From Salipiger profundus (GTDB lineage Bacteria; Pseudomonadota; Alphaproteobacteria; Rhodobacterales; Rhodobacteraceae), in NCBI RefSeq assembly GCF_001969385.1, contig NZ_CP014796.1, positions 3,799,501 to 3,863,500 of the forward strand: a stretch of 64,000 nt of DNA, in the 5' to 3' direction. This document shows, one piece after another, positions 18,115 to 26,639 of the stretch (positions are counted from its first letter, which is position 1; each line of letters starts with the position of its first letter). Below the pieces are notes generated by a model. That model had not been told where the DNA came from. It did not search any database and was given only the letters and a program-made list of their open reading frames with translations. Both the position numbers and the translations under genes were made by a program.

Positions 18115-18131
18115 CATAGGGCGTGCCTATG
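18115..18131. promoter_or_regulatory. ATAGG-N5-CCTAT inverted repeat (CATAGG site 5)
   Basis: CATAGG (18115-18120) and CCTATG (18126-18131) form a perfect 6-bp inverted repeat with a 5-bp gap. It is 104 bp before etfB and 73 bp before the divergent racemase-like gene. It has the same spacing as site 3 at 12269. Confidence 0.55.
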
Positions 18132-18234
18132 GGGCGCACAGAGCGGGTCCGGGTCGCAACCCGCGCGGATCTGTGCTTTGACTGCCTGCCAAGCCCGAAC
18201 CGAGGGCGCAACGGAACAGACTGGAGAACCGCCG

Positions 18235-18993
18235 ATGAAGGTGCTTGTACCTGTCAAACGCGTGATCGACTACAACGTGAAGGTCCGCGTGAAAGCGGAT
18301 GGCAGCGGTGTCGATCTGGCCAACGTGAAGATGTCGATGAACCCGTTCGACGAGATCGCGGTCGAGGAAGCCATCCGGCTGAAGGAAGCCGGCAAGGCCG
18401 ACGAGGTCGTGGTGGTCTCGATCGGTGTGAAGCAGGCGCAGGAGACGCTGCGCACCGGGCTTGCGATGGGCGCCGACCGCGCGATCCTCGTGACCGCGGC
18501 CGACGACGTGCACACCGACATCGAGCCGCTGGCGGTGGCCAAGATCCTCGCCAAGGTGGTCGAGGAAGAACAGCCCGGCCTCGTGCTGATGGGCAAGCAG
18601 GCCATCGACAACGACATGAACGCGACCGGCCAGATGCTGGCGGGCCTTCTGGGCTGGGCGCAGGCGACCTACGCCAACACGCTCGAGGTCGAGGACGGCG
18701 CCGCGGTGGTGGCACGCGAGGTCGACGGCGGCCTGCAGACCATCAAGGTGACCCTGCCGGCGATCGTGACCACCGACCTGCGCCTCAACGAGCCGCGCTA
18801 CGCGTCGCTGCCCAACATCATGAAGGCGAAGAAGAAGCCGCTCGACGAGAAGACCGCCGAGGACTACGGCGTCGACGTCTCGCCGCGTCTCGAGGTCGTG
18901 AAGACCGCCGAGCCGGCCGAGCGGGCCGCGGGCATCATGGTTGGCTCGGTCGACGAGCTGGTGACGAAACTCAAGGAAAAGGGGGCTCTGTGA
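18235..18993 (+). CDS. etfB: Electron transfer flavoprotein beta subunit
   Basis: A 252-residue EtfB, which with EtfA carries electrons from acyl-CoA dehydrogenases to ETF:quinone oxidoreductase. It binds AMP and holds the recognition loop, seen in the highly conserved [13 protein letters not shown] and KAKKKP segments; VDGGLQTI precedes it. The start [10 protein letters not shown] matches the family; in-frame codons upstream would read through the divergent promoter region. The etfA start overlaps its stop by one base (TGATG). Confidence 0.97.
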   Translation: MKVLVPVKRVIDYNVKVRVKADGSGVDLANVKMSMNPFDEIAVEEAIRLKEAGKADEVVVVSIGVKQAQETLRTGLAMGADRAILVTAADDVHTDIEPLAVAKILAKVVEEEQPGLVLMGKQAIDNDMNATGQMLAGLLGWAQATYANTLEVEDGAAVVAREVDGGLQTIKVTLPAIVTTDLRLNEPRYASLPNIMKAKKKPLDEKTAEDYGVDVSPRLEVVKTAEPAERAAGIMVGSVDELVTKLKEKGAL

Positions 18994-19919
18994 TGGCTGT
19001 TCTCCTTGTTGCGGAAATCAATGACGGCACGCTGGCGATGGACGCCACCGCGAAGGCCGTCGCGGCCTCGCAGCCGCTGGGCGACGTGACCGTTCTGGCG
19101 GTGGGCGCGACGGCGAAGGACGCCGCCGCCGAGGCCGCCACCATCGAGGGCGTGGCCAAGGTGCTGGTGGCCGAGGACGCGACCTACGGTCACCGTCTCG
19201 CGGAACCCACGGCGGCGCTGATCGTGTCGCTCGCTGGCGATTACAGCCACATCGTGGCGCCGGCGACGACGGATGCGAAGAACATCCTGCCGCGCGTCGC
19301 GGCGCTGCTGGATTCGATGATCCTGACCGATGTCACCTCCGTGGTGGATGCGGATACCTTCGAGCGCCCGGTCTATGCCGGCAACGCCATGCAGACGGTA
19401 AGGTCGAAGGATGAAAAGAAGGTTATCACCTTCCGGACCTCCACCTTCGATGCTGCCGGCACCGGCAACTCGGCTCCGGTCGAGGACGTGGCCAGCGCCG
19501 ACAACCCCGCGCTGTCGGAATGGGTCGAGGACAAGATGGCCGAGAGCGACCGCCCCGAGCTGACCTCGGCGAAGATCGTCGTCTCGGGCGGCCGCGGCGT
19601 CGGCTCGGAAGAGGACTTCGTGATCATCGAGAAGCTCGCCGACAAGCTCGGCGCGGCGGTTGGCGCCTCGCGCGCGGCGGTGGATTCGGGCTTTGCGCCG
19701 AACGACTGGCAGGTCGGCCAGACCGGCAAGGTCGTGGCGCCGGATCTCTACATCGCCTGCGGCATCTCGGGGGCGATCCAGCACCTCGCGGGGATGAAGG
19801 ATTCGAAGATCATCGTGGCGATCAACAAGGACGAGGAAGCGCCGATCTTCCAGGTCGCCGACTTCGGCCTCGTCGCCGACATCTTCGAGGCCGTGCCGGA
19901 GATGACCGACAAGGTGTGA
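18993..19919 (+). CDS. etfA: Electron transfer flavoprotein alpha subunit
   Basis: A 308-residue EtfA that binds FAD. The C-terminal FAD segment is clear: [17 protein letters not shown] followed by [10 protein letters not shown] and [10 protein letters not shown]. It is translationally coupled to etfB and followed by a palindromic repeat and a strong terminator. In this island it serves the acyl-CoA dehydrogenase at 4249, but EtfBA is usually shared by all such enzymes in the cell, so it may be the general copy. Confidence 0.97.
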   Translation: MAVLLVAEINDGTLAMDATAKAVAASQPLGDVTVLAVGATAKDAAAEAATIEGVAKVLVAEDATYGHRLAEPTAALIVSLAGDYSHIVAPATTDAKNILPRVAALLDSMILTDVTSVVDADTFERPVYAGNAMQTVRSKDEKKVITFRTSTFDAAGTGNSAPVEDVASADNPALSEWVEDKMAESDRPELTSAKIVVSGGRGVGSEEDFVIIEKLADKLGAAVGASRAAVDSGFAPNDWQVGQTGKVVAPDLYIACGISGAIQHLAGMKDSKIIVAINKDEEAPIFQVADFGLVADIFEAVPEMTDKV

Positions 19920-19929
19920 TCCGCAGGCT

Positions 19930-19943
19930 GGGCAATATTGCCC
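19930..19943. repeat. Palindromic repeat GGGCAATATTGCCC
   Basis: A perfect 14-bp palindrome just after etfA, followed by GCCCTACC. As I recall, related GGGCAATATTGCCC units recur between genes of Rhodobacterales as short REP-like sequences. Only one copy is seen in this window. Confidence 0.5.
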
Positions 19944-19960
19944 GCCCTACCCCACGACAC

Positions 19961-19991
19961 AAAAGGCCCGCCGGACACCGGCGGGCCTTTT
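19961..19991. terminator. Bidirectional terminator after etfA
   Basis: A perfect 14-bp stem (19961-19974 with 19978-19991) with a 3-nt ACA loop; A4 and T4 ends let it work on both strands. It separates etfBA from the convergent P450 gene. Confidence 0.92.
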
Positions 19992-20071
19992 GCTTGGTCG
20001 GAATGGCGCGAGGTTCCGCTGCCCCGGGCCGGGAAGAACCGGGGCGGCTGGCGCCCCGGTGCGGATGCGCG

Positions 20072-21331
20072 TCAGGCCTTGTGCAGGATGACGGGCACGC
20101 TCTCCCAGGTGTCGTGCAGGTTGTCATGCGGACGCTGCGGCGGGTTGTCGGGGTCGAGCTCGGCTCCGAGTTCGTACATGGCCTTGAGAAGACGCACGGC
20201 GGTGCCGTGGGTGCCGTGCTTGGCGTCGCCCTTGTTCATGATGCCGGTCACGAGGTTCTGGCCGATGCACGAGTGCTTGCCGATGCCGAAGGTCATGCCC
20301 CACGCCTTCTTGCCCTTGGGCACCTCCCGGTAGGGGTTGAAGTAGCGCCCGTCGTCGCCGAAGGCCTCGACGTTTGCGACAGGCGCGTGGATCGCCACCA
20401 TCTCGCCGGCATCGACCTTCCGCCCGGTGCTCAGCTCGAGGTCCTTCACCGCCTTGCGGAACCGTGCCGGGGTGGTCTGGTGCAGGCGGAAGCTCTCCGC
20501 CGCGGCCTTGTGCAGCCACTCGGGGTCGGTGAGGTTCGGGCGGTCCTCCGGGTGCTCCTTGATCCACTCGTCGATGTGGATGAAGGCGTGCGGAAGCATG
20601 TGGCTTGTGGTCTTGATCGAGCCGGTCAGGAACTGCGCGCACTGGCGCCACACATAGGGGATGCGGGTGCCGTCGTCGGGACGCGACAGGTCCTCGGCCA
20701 GGCACAGCGACATCAGCACGTCTCGCGGCAGCTCCTCGGCCGGAATCTCGCCGGCCTTGTGCTTCGCCGCGAGCTCGATCCGCCGGTCGAGCGAGGCCTG
20801 CATCCACTCGTCGACGAGGGCCTGCAGCGCGTCCTTGCCCTTCTGGATGATCCGGCCCGGATCGCTGGCCGAGGAATAGCTCGCCGTGGTGGCGGCGCTC
20901 ACCGCGAGCACCATGTCACGGAAACGCTCGGTATCTTCGAGGCTGTCTACCCCGTCGACGCCCGTCACCTTGGAGGCGATGCGCACCAGCGCCGCGTGGA
21001 TCAGCGGGACCACGTCGGTGCGGACCTTGCCGTCCTCGCCACGCTTCGAACGCATGTCGTTGATCGACGCCTCGATCGCCGGCTCCACCAGTTTGAGCTC
21101 GTAGTAGGCGACGGCCTGCCGCGACATCAGCGGTGCGAAAAGGCGTGTCAGCTCGGAGTGCTGCTCGCCCTCGGCCATGATGAGCGTGTCCTCGAGGAAG
21201 ATGAACCGCTCATCCGCCCCGGCCATGACGAAGTCCTGCGACTTCATGATCTCCTCGATCTCGTCGTAGGTGTCGATGCGCTGAAGCTTGTTCACGAAGT
21301 CCGGCACCGCCGGATCCATCACGGGTTGCAT
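20072..21331 (-). CDS. Cytochrome P450
   Basis: A 419-residue soluble bacterial P450. The haem ligand is C355 in FGIGKHSC, and the K-helix ExxR is E279-R282. The I helix is unusual: GSIKTTS (237-243) places Lys where nearly all P450s have the Asp/Glu of the acid-threonine pair used for O2 activation. No ferredoxin or reductase gene is nearby, so electrons must come from elsewhere. The start at 21331 follows GAGGAGGAT. It probably hydroxylates the island's substrate, but the missing acid could mean altered chemistry. Confidence 0.92.
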   Translation of the reverse strand: MQPVMDPAVPDFVNKLQRIDTYDEIEEIMKSQDFVMAGADERFIFLEDTLIMAEGEQHSELTRLFAPLMSRQAVAYYELKLVEPAIEASINDMRSKRGEDGKVRTDVVPLIHAALVRIASKVTGVDGVDSLEDTERFRDMVLAVSAATTASYSSASDPGRIIQKGKDALQALVDEWMQASLDRRIELAAKHKAGEIPAEELPRDVLMSLCLAEDLSRPDDGTRIPYVWRQCAQFLTGSIKTTSHMLPHAFIHIDEWIKEHPEDRPNLTDPEWLHKAAAESFRLHQTTPARFRKAVKDLELSTGRKVDAGEMVAIHAPVANVEAFGDDGRYFNPYREVPKGKKAWGMTFGIGKHSCIGQNLVTGIMNKGDAKHGTHGTAVRLLKAMYELGAELDPDNPPQRPHDNLHDTWESVPVILHKA

Positions 21332-21456
21332 GGCTATCCTCCTCTCGGGGTCGCGCATCGCGCGACGGCTTCCTGTCTTGCTGGCGACTCCTCCGTCGCC
21401 GCGGCAGGGAAAGGCTAGTCCAGCCCGGACGGCCGCGAAACGCTGCCCGGCACGGC

Positions 21457-21463
21457 CATAGGC
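21457..21463 (+). promoter_or_regulatory. CATAGGC element, site 6
   Basis: CATAGGC followed by AAAGGCTGG, 103 bp before the gene at 21566 and 126 bp before the divergent P450. Its surroundings match site 1: both have CGGCACGG before and AAGG after. Confidence 0.45.
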
Positions 21464-21565
21464 AAAGGCTGGTCGAGCCATATCCTGAGCCGGCTCACAG
21501 GCGTCTGTCGCGGCGCCCGCCCCGATGCGAGGATGCCGGCAGACAAAATGACAAGGAGCCGCGGC

Positions 21566-21880
21566 ATGAGCCAGCCTTCACCCTATGATCTTGTCCCGGA
21601 GTTCGGCCGTCTGCGTGACGACGTGCTCTACGGGGATGTCTGGAACCAGCCGGAGCTCGGCAAGCGCGACCGCAGCCTCGTGACCTGTGCGGTACTCGCG
21701 GCACTCGGCAAGAATGCCGAGCTCGAGCACCACATGAAGCATGCCGTCGAGAACGGCGTGACGGCGGACGAGTTGCGCGGCCTGGTGGTTCAGGTGGCGT
21801 TCTACGCGGGCTGGCCGTGCGGCGTGAACGCGGCAAGAGCCGGGGCGCCGATCTTTGAAGAGAGCGCCGCCAGGGACTGA
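21566..21880 (+). CDS. Carboxymuconolactone decarboxylase-family protein
   Basis: A 104-residue AhpD-like all-helical protein. LGKRDRSLVTCAVLAAL and ELEHHMKHAVENG are typical of the carboxymuconolactone decarboxylase group; no CxxC peroxidase motif is present, so a lactone decarboxylase-like rather than peroxidase role is more likely. It follows AAGGAGCCGC and is divergent from the P450 gene. Its place in the pathway is not known. Confidence 0.88.
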   Translation: MSQPSPYDLVPEFGRLRDDVLYGDVWNQPELGKRDRSLVTCAVLAALGKNAELEHHMKHAVENGVTADELRGLVVQVAFYAGWPCGVNAARAGAPIFEESAARD

Positions 21881-22009
21881 TCCGCGCCCGTCGGCCCAGC
21901 CATGAGCCAAGTGCAATGCCGCATTGCAGCATCATGGCTGGTCCGAGCCCCGATGGTTTCCTATCTTCAGTGCAACACGGAACATAATGCACGATTCAGG
22001 AGACCAGAT

Positions 22010-22132
22010 ATGGAAACCCGCACCACCTCGAAAATCATTGCCGACGCCCAGCTCGACCGCGCCCAGATGATCCGCGCGTTCTTTGCGAAGATCTTCAGCT
22101 TCGGCTCGCACGGTCACCCCGTCCACCACTGA
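22010..22132 (+). CDS. 40-residue miniprotein, RSP_7527-like
   Basis: A small gene starting METRTTSK and ending HGHPVHH, behind an AGGAGACCAGAT ribosome binding site and followed by its own terminator. The central DRAQMIRAFFAKIF is an amphipathic helix. Length and helix resemble the RSP_7527/DUF1127-like small proteins common in Rhodobacterales, some of which act in RNA or phosphate regulation in other alphaproteobacteria. The family placement is tentative, but a clean ribosome binding site and terminator support a real gene. Confidence 0.6.
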   Translation: METRTTSKIIADAQLDRAQMIRAFFAKIFSFGSHGHPVHH

Positions 22133-22171
22133 GACCGGCCGCGGGGGCACACCTCCGCCCGGACATGAAAG

Positions 22172-22207
22172 CGCCCCATCGGATCTTCCGACGGGGCGTT
22201 TCTTTTT
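22172..22207. terminator. Terminator between miniprotein and MmgE/PrpD gene
   Basis: CGCCCC and TCGGA (22172-22183) pair with TCCGA and GGGGCG (22187-22198) with one mismatch; loop TCT; T-rich tail to 22207. It serves the plus-strand miniprotein gene and lies just beyond the convergent MmgE/PrpD stop. Confidence 0.85.
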
Positions 22208-22215
22208 TTCAACCG

Positions 22216-23619
22216 TCAGGCGCCCGGCAGAACCAGCGCCATCACCTCCGAGGCCGGGCGGTCCGGCTTCATCTCGTCCACCAGGGCCCAGAGCCGCATC
22301 GCCTGCTCCTTGCCGATGAAGGCCGTGGTCAGGTCGTCGAGCTTCTTCATGTGTTCCTCGGGAGTGAAGGGCTTCTTGGGCGAGCCCTTGGACTGTTCCT
22401 CGAAGATGTGCCGGCTGCTGCCATCCTTGAAGTGAACCGTCACGTCTGCGACGAAATAGGGGTATTTCTTGTCGAGGTCCGGTCCGATCTCGATCTTCAC
22501 CCGGTCGATCATCCGGCGCACCTCTGAGCCCTCGCCGAGGTCGATCTCCCCATCGAGAATGGCCTTGTGCGCCGTGAAGCCGTTGCCCATGCCAAGCACC
22601 GAAAGCGCCATCTGCGCGGGTAGCGAATACTGCACCTCCTCGATGTTGCGGGGGGTGTAGATGTTGACGTTGCGGGTGCCGACGATGCTGTTGACCATGG
22701 TCTGCACGCGGGCGTCGATGCGCTCGATATCGTCGGCGCGGTCCTGCACGTGTGCCATCGCCTCGATATACGAGAAGGTGCAGGCGCAGCAGCAGTAGGC
22801 CTTGTAGCTCAGGCCCGGCATGAAGTTCGGCGTCTCGGGCAGGAAATCGGCGATGGCCTCCTCGCCTACGGTCTTGTCGCAGAACATCCGGTAAAGGCCT
22901 CGGTTTCCGGTGAGGAAGTTGCGCGGGCCGGTGATCCCGGCGCGGGCAAGCTCGGCGGACTCGATACCGTTTCGCACGCAGATCCCCGCATGGGCACGCT
23001 TGATCGACCCGCCGGACGAGGCGTATTCCGTCGGCCCGCTGGCGTGGCTCAGCGCGATGGCCAGCGCGTGGAAGGTCTGCTCCTCGTCGAGGCCGTAGAT
23101 CTTCGAGGCCAGCGCCGCGATGCCGAAGCCGCCCCAGATCGCATGCGGCTGCCAGCCCTCGTTCAGGACCGCCGGCGAGCCCCACTTGCCGATCCGGACG
23201 TAGGTCTCGTAGCCGACGACCAGTGCGGTCATCACGGTCTCGAGGTCGGCGCCGGCCTCCTCGGCCATCGCGAATGCTGCGGGCACCACGGCACAACCCG
23301 GATGGGCGTTGCCGAAGAAGTCGTCGTATTCGAAACCGTGACCGTACGTGGCGTTCAGGTAGGCGGCATCCACCGCCGCCGCCTTCATGCCCGGATCGCC
23401 GACGATGGTCGCCTTGCCCGGACGGGGGTTGCGGAAGTCGCGGGTCTTCTTCGACCACGGCAGTTGCGACGCCCCGATCTGGATCGCGAACTGGTCCTTG
23501 GTCAGCATCTTCAGCGCGTCCATCGTCGCCGGATCGATGTCCTCGAAGCTGAAATTCACCACGAATCTCGCCACCGCCTGCTCAAGGGTAAGCGTTTCGA
23601 TACGCGTCTCTCCGTCCAT
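22216..23619 (-). CDS. MmgE/PrpD family protein
   Basis: A 467-residue member of the MmgE/PrpD family, which includes 2-methylcitrate dehydratase, cis-aconitate decarboxylase and iminodisuccinate epimerase. The helical N-terminal domain and the HAIWGGFGIAALA, YEDs-like and PRNIEEVQYSLPAQMA segments fit. It faces a second, divergent MmgE/PrpD gene at 23804 that is only moderately similar. A 2-methylcitrate-like dehydration or a decarboxylation of a branched di/tricarboxylate is possible; the substrate is unknown. Confidence 0.88.
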   Translation of the reverse strand: MDGETRIETLTLEQAVARFVVNFSFEDIDPATMDALKMLTKDQFAIQIGASQLPWSKKTRDFRNPRPGKATIVGDPGMKAAAVDAAYLNATYGHGFEYDDFFGNAHPGCAVVPAAFAMAEEAGADLETVMTALVVGYETYVRIGKWGSPAVLNEGWQPHAIWGGFGIAALASKIYGLDEEQTFHALAIALSHASGPTEYASSGGSIKRAHAGICVRNGIESAELARAGITGPRNFLTGNRGLYRMFCDKTVGEEAIADFLPETPNFMPGLSYKAYCCCACTFSYIEAMAHVQDRADDIERIDARVQTMVNSIVGTRNVNIYTPRNIEEVQYSLPAQMALSVLGMGNGFTAHKAILDGEIDLGEGSEVRRMIDRVKIEIGPDLDKKYPYFVADVTVHFKDGSSRHIFEEQSKGSPKKPFTPEEHMKKLDDLTTAFIGKEQAMRLWALVDEMKPDRPASEVMALVLPGA

Positions 23620-23728
23620 TGCCGATCCTCCCGGGTTCCTGGGCGCGGGCACCCTGCCAGCACGCCCGCGCATATTCCACGATCCGTCCGCCGGTTGCGA
23701 CTGGCGTGCAGTCCTTTCCGAAGGCGGG

Positions 23729-23735
23729 CATAGGC
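23729..23735 (+). promoter_or_regulatory. CATAGGC element, site 7
   Basis: CATAGGC followed by GAAGGCTTC, midway between the two divergent MmgE/PrpD genes, 75 bp before one start and 110 bp before the other. Confidence 0.45.
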
Positions 23736-23803
23736 GAAGGCTTCATGCCCCCTGCCCCGTCTGGCATGGTATACACGGCGCCAAACCCGAGGAGGACACT
23801 GAC

Positions 23804-25240
23804 ATGAGCACCATCGTCGAACAGCTTGCCGAATTCACGGCCGGCAGCCGCTACGAGGATCTTCCCCCGGAGGTCGCCAACGAGACCAAGCGGGTCGTGC
23901 TGGACTCGATCGGCTGCGCCCTTGCCGCGACCGACGAGCAGAAGGGCACCATCGGCCTCGAGATCGGTGCCCGGATGGGCAGCGGCGACGAAGCGACCAT
24001 CCTGGGCACCGGCGGGCGCGGCTCTGTCTACGGCGCGGCCTTCGCCAATGGCGAGCTCATCAACGCGCTCGATTTCGACGCCATCCTGCCGCCGGGCCAC
24101 GTGTCGCCCTACGTGATCCCCGGCGCGCTCGCCATGGCCGAGAAGGCCGGCACCAGCGGCGCCGATTTCGTTGCCTCGATGGCGGTCGCGCACGAGATGT
24201 CGAACCGCATCGGCAAGGCGATGGACTACCTCCGCGACATCAAGGACGACGCGATGAACACGCCGCAGGTCTATGGCTATGCCTCGACCATCTTCGGCGG
24301 CACCGCGGCGATCATGCGGGTCCAGGGGCTCGAGGCGTCGCGTATCGCCCACGGGCTCGGCGTCGCGGGCTGCATCTCGCCGATCAACTCGCACATGGCC
24401 TGGGTGCGTCATGCGCCGCCCACCACGATCAAGTATACCGTGGCCGGGGTGATGGCACAGGCTGCGCTGACCGCCGCCGCCATGGGAGAGCTCGGCCACC
24501 GCGGCGACATCCAGGTGCTCGACGATGCGGTCTACGGCTTCCCCGGCATGATCGGCACGAAGCGCTGGGAGCCCGAGGTCATCACCGCCGGGCTGGGCGA
24601 GACATGGCGCTACATCCACGAGAACAGCTACAAGCCCTACCCGCACTGCCGCGTGCTGCACAGCGTCTTCGATGTCATGCTCGACGTTCTGGAACAGCAC
24701 GACATCAAGCCCGAGGAGATCGAGCACATCTCGGTCTTCGGCGAAGCTTTCGTGCGGCTGCCGATCTGGGAGAACAACACCGTCGAGTTCCCCACCGACG
24801 GCCAGTTCAGCATCGCCCATGGCATCGCACTTGCCGCGCAGCGGGTGCGCCCGGGCCGGGCGTGGCAGGATCCGGACCTCGTGTTCGATCCCAAGGTGCT
24901 TGCCATGATGGACAAGGTTACGCATGAGCCGCACCCCGACTACATTCCGTTCCTGAAGGAAAACGGTGCCTCGCGCCCCGCAAAGGTCGAGATCTCGGCG
25001 CGCGGCCAGGTTTTCACCGGCGAGACCCGCTATCCCAAGGGCAGCCCGTCTCCCGACCCGTCGAGCTACTACAGCACCGAGGAGCTGGTCGCGAAGTTCC
25101 GCCACAACGCAGACGGCGTGCTGTCGGCGGCGGCCACCGACGACGTGGTGGACATGTTCCTCAACCTCGAGCGCGCGCCGGACATGGGCAAGGTCATGGC
25201 GCTCTTCGCCAAGGATTCAAAGGTGCGCATGGCTTCCTGA
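23804..25240 (+). CDS. MmgE/PrpD family protein
   Basis: A 478-residue MmgE/PrpD protein, paralogue of the gene at 22216. The N-terminal FTAGSRYEDLPPEV helix, LDSIGCALA, LDFDAILPPGHVSP and KPYPHCRVLHS (substrate-site Lys/His) are recognisable. The start follows GAGGAGGACACTGAC. It ends at a strong terminator. The divergent pairing suggests the two proteins act on related intermediates or together. Confidence 0.9.
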   Translation: MSTIVEQLAEFTAGSRYEDLPPEVANETKRVVLDSIGCALAATDEQKGTIGLEIGARMGSGDEATILGTGGRGSVYGAAFANGELINALDFDAILPPGHVSPYVIPGALAMAEKAGTSGADFVASMAVAHEMSNRIGKAMDYLRDIKDDAMNTPQVYGYASTIFGGTAAIMRVQGLEASRIAHGLGVAGCISPINSHMAWVRHAPPTTIKYTVAGVMAQAALTAAAMGELGHRGDIQVLDDAVYGFPGMIGTKRWEPEVITAGLGETWRYIHENSYKPYPHCRVLHSVFDVMLDVLEQHDIKPEEIEHISVFGEAFVRLPIWENNTVEFPTDGQFSIAHGIALAAQRVRPGRAWQDPDLVFDPKVLAMMDKVTHEPHPDYIPFLKENGASRPAKVEISARGQVFTGETRYPKGSPSPDPSSYYSTEELVAKFRHNADGVLSAAATDDVVDMFLNLERAPDMGKVMALFAKDSKVRMAS

Positions 25241-25267
25241 AGCCATGCCACACCGACGACCAACGAA

Positions 25268-25293
25268 GAAAGGCGCCCTGCGGGGCGCCTTTC
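25268..25293. terminator. Terminator between convergent genes
   Basis: A perfect 11-bp stem, GAAAGGCGCCC (25268-25278) with GGGCGCCTTTC (25283-25293), loop TGCG. It lies between the MmgE/PrpD stop and the 3-hydroxyacyl-CoA dehydrogenase stop. Confidence 0.85.
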
Positions 25294-25320
25294 CTGCTTT
25301 CCGGGTGAAGCGACGGGCCC

Positions 25321-26412
25321 TCAGGCAAAGACCCTTGCCAGTCCAGCCTCCGGAAACGGCGTGTCGAACCGCGCGCAATACGCTTCCACTTCCTTGCGAA
25401 CGCTGTCGGCGCCCTTGGCCCGCATGAGGGCGACCGGCGGCTGGCCGAACCGCAGCGCGAGGCTTGCGCCGGTGTCTATGGCATCGGGCGAGGCGACGTC
25501 CTCGGCCAGTTCCTCGAGCACCGGCAACCAGGTGGCCGCCCGCAGCCGCGCGCCGATCGTGGCGGCCACCGGCTCGGGCAGCGCCTCCGGCGTCTCCTCG
25601 ATCTGCCACGACTCGCCAGCCTCTCCGGTGGCGACGAGCCCCTCTGCCGGTGCGTAACTCGGCCCCAGAGCGCTGAGGTTGCGCACCGCGTTGAGGTTGA
25701 TGCGCGGCTTGATGATGTTCATCACCGCGAAGGGCCCGATGGCAAGGTCGAAGACCTGCCGGGCCACGAGGTCGATCTGCCCGGTGGTCGCAAGCCCCTC
25801 GTCGGCGATCCTGCAGGCCTCGTTGGTATAAGGACAGAAGAAGCGGTTCACGGCGAACCCGTTGGCGTCGCGGCAGGTCAGCGCCGTCTTGCCCATCGCC
25901 CCGACATACTCCTGCGCCAGCGCGAGGGCCTCGTCCGAGGTTGCCTCACCACGCACCACCTCGACCAGCGGGTTGATGTCGGCGGGGCTGAAGAAATGCA
26001 GCCCGAGGAAGCGCTGTGGATGCGGCAGGCAGCCCGCGAGATCGCTGACCCGCAGGGCGCTGGTGTTGGTGGCCACGACCGAGCCCGCGCCCACATGCGG
26101 TGCAAGCCGGGTGAGCAGGTCGGTCTTGACCGAAAGATCCTCGAAGACCGCCTCGATCACGAGCTCCGCTGACGAAACCGCCGCGAGGTCGGTCGACACC
26201 GTCAGCGCCGCGCGGCGGTTTTGCGCCTCTTCCGAAGTCGCGCGCCCCTTCTCGACCGCGCGGGCAAATGCCTTGTCGATGCGCGCCCCGGCGGCCTCGA
26301 GGGCAGCGCCTGTGGTGTCGATCAAAACAACATGCGCTCCGCCCGTCAGCGCGGCGATGGCGATGCCGCCGCCCATGGTGCCTGCTCCGATGATGGCCAC
26401 GGTCCGTGTCAT
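25321..26412 (-). CDS. 3-hydroxyacyl-CoA dehydrogenase
   Basis: A 363-residue NAD-dependent dehydrogenase of the HBDH/FadB type. The N-terminal VAIIGAGTMGGGIA is the NAD fold; GLHFFSPADINPLVEVV holds the catalytic His; NGFAVNRFFCPY begins the dimer domain. It is longer than the usual 280-320 residues by a C-terminal tail (about residues 290-363). It oxidises a 3-hydroxyacyl-CoA to the 3-keto form for the thiolase. It is divergent from the GntR/UTRA regulator at 26640. Confidence 0.9.
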   Translation of the reverse strand: MTRTVAIIGAGTMGGGIAIAALTGGAHVVLIDTTGAALEAAGARIDKAFARAVEKGRATSEEAQNRRAALTVSTDLAAVSSAELVIEAVFEDLSVKTDLLTRLAPHVGAGSVVATNTSALRVSDLAGCLPHPQRFLGLHFFSPADINPLVEVVRGEATSDEALALAQEYVGAMGKTALTCRDANGFAVNRFFCPYTNEACRIADEGLATTGQIDLVARQVFDLAIGPFAVMNIIKPRINLNAVRNLSALGPSYAPAEGLVATGEAGESWQIEETPEALPEPVAATIGARLRAATWLPVLEELAEDVASPDAIDTGASLALRFGQPPVALMRAKGADSVRKEVEAYCARFDTPFPEAGLARVFA

Positions 26413-26639
26413 CACGTCTCCCTTCCTGTTGCGGTCGCGCACTCACACGCGCGTGTCGCGCAAAGTATGATGCGAATACCGTCTAGAGGACATCCCCGGC
26501 ATCCTTTCGACCGGGCTACGGCTATGACCCTGATAGGGAAGTTCTGTTGCGACCAAGACCAAAGTTGGGTCTAGGAGGCGGATGCAGTTCAATGCTACGA
26601 CTTTTCCATTGTGCAGCCGCAGGCGGACCGGAATTCGGC

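Noticed and set aside
17503..18234. Long N-terminal extension of EtfB
   Set aside because: It lies over the minus-strand racemase-like gene and the divergent promoter; EtfB starts at [10 protein letters not shown] as in its family.
26522..26536. CTAT-N7-ATAG pair as another CATAGG site
   Set aside because: The half-sites are in the opposite orientation and spacing to the other sites, so it is probably chance.
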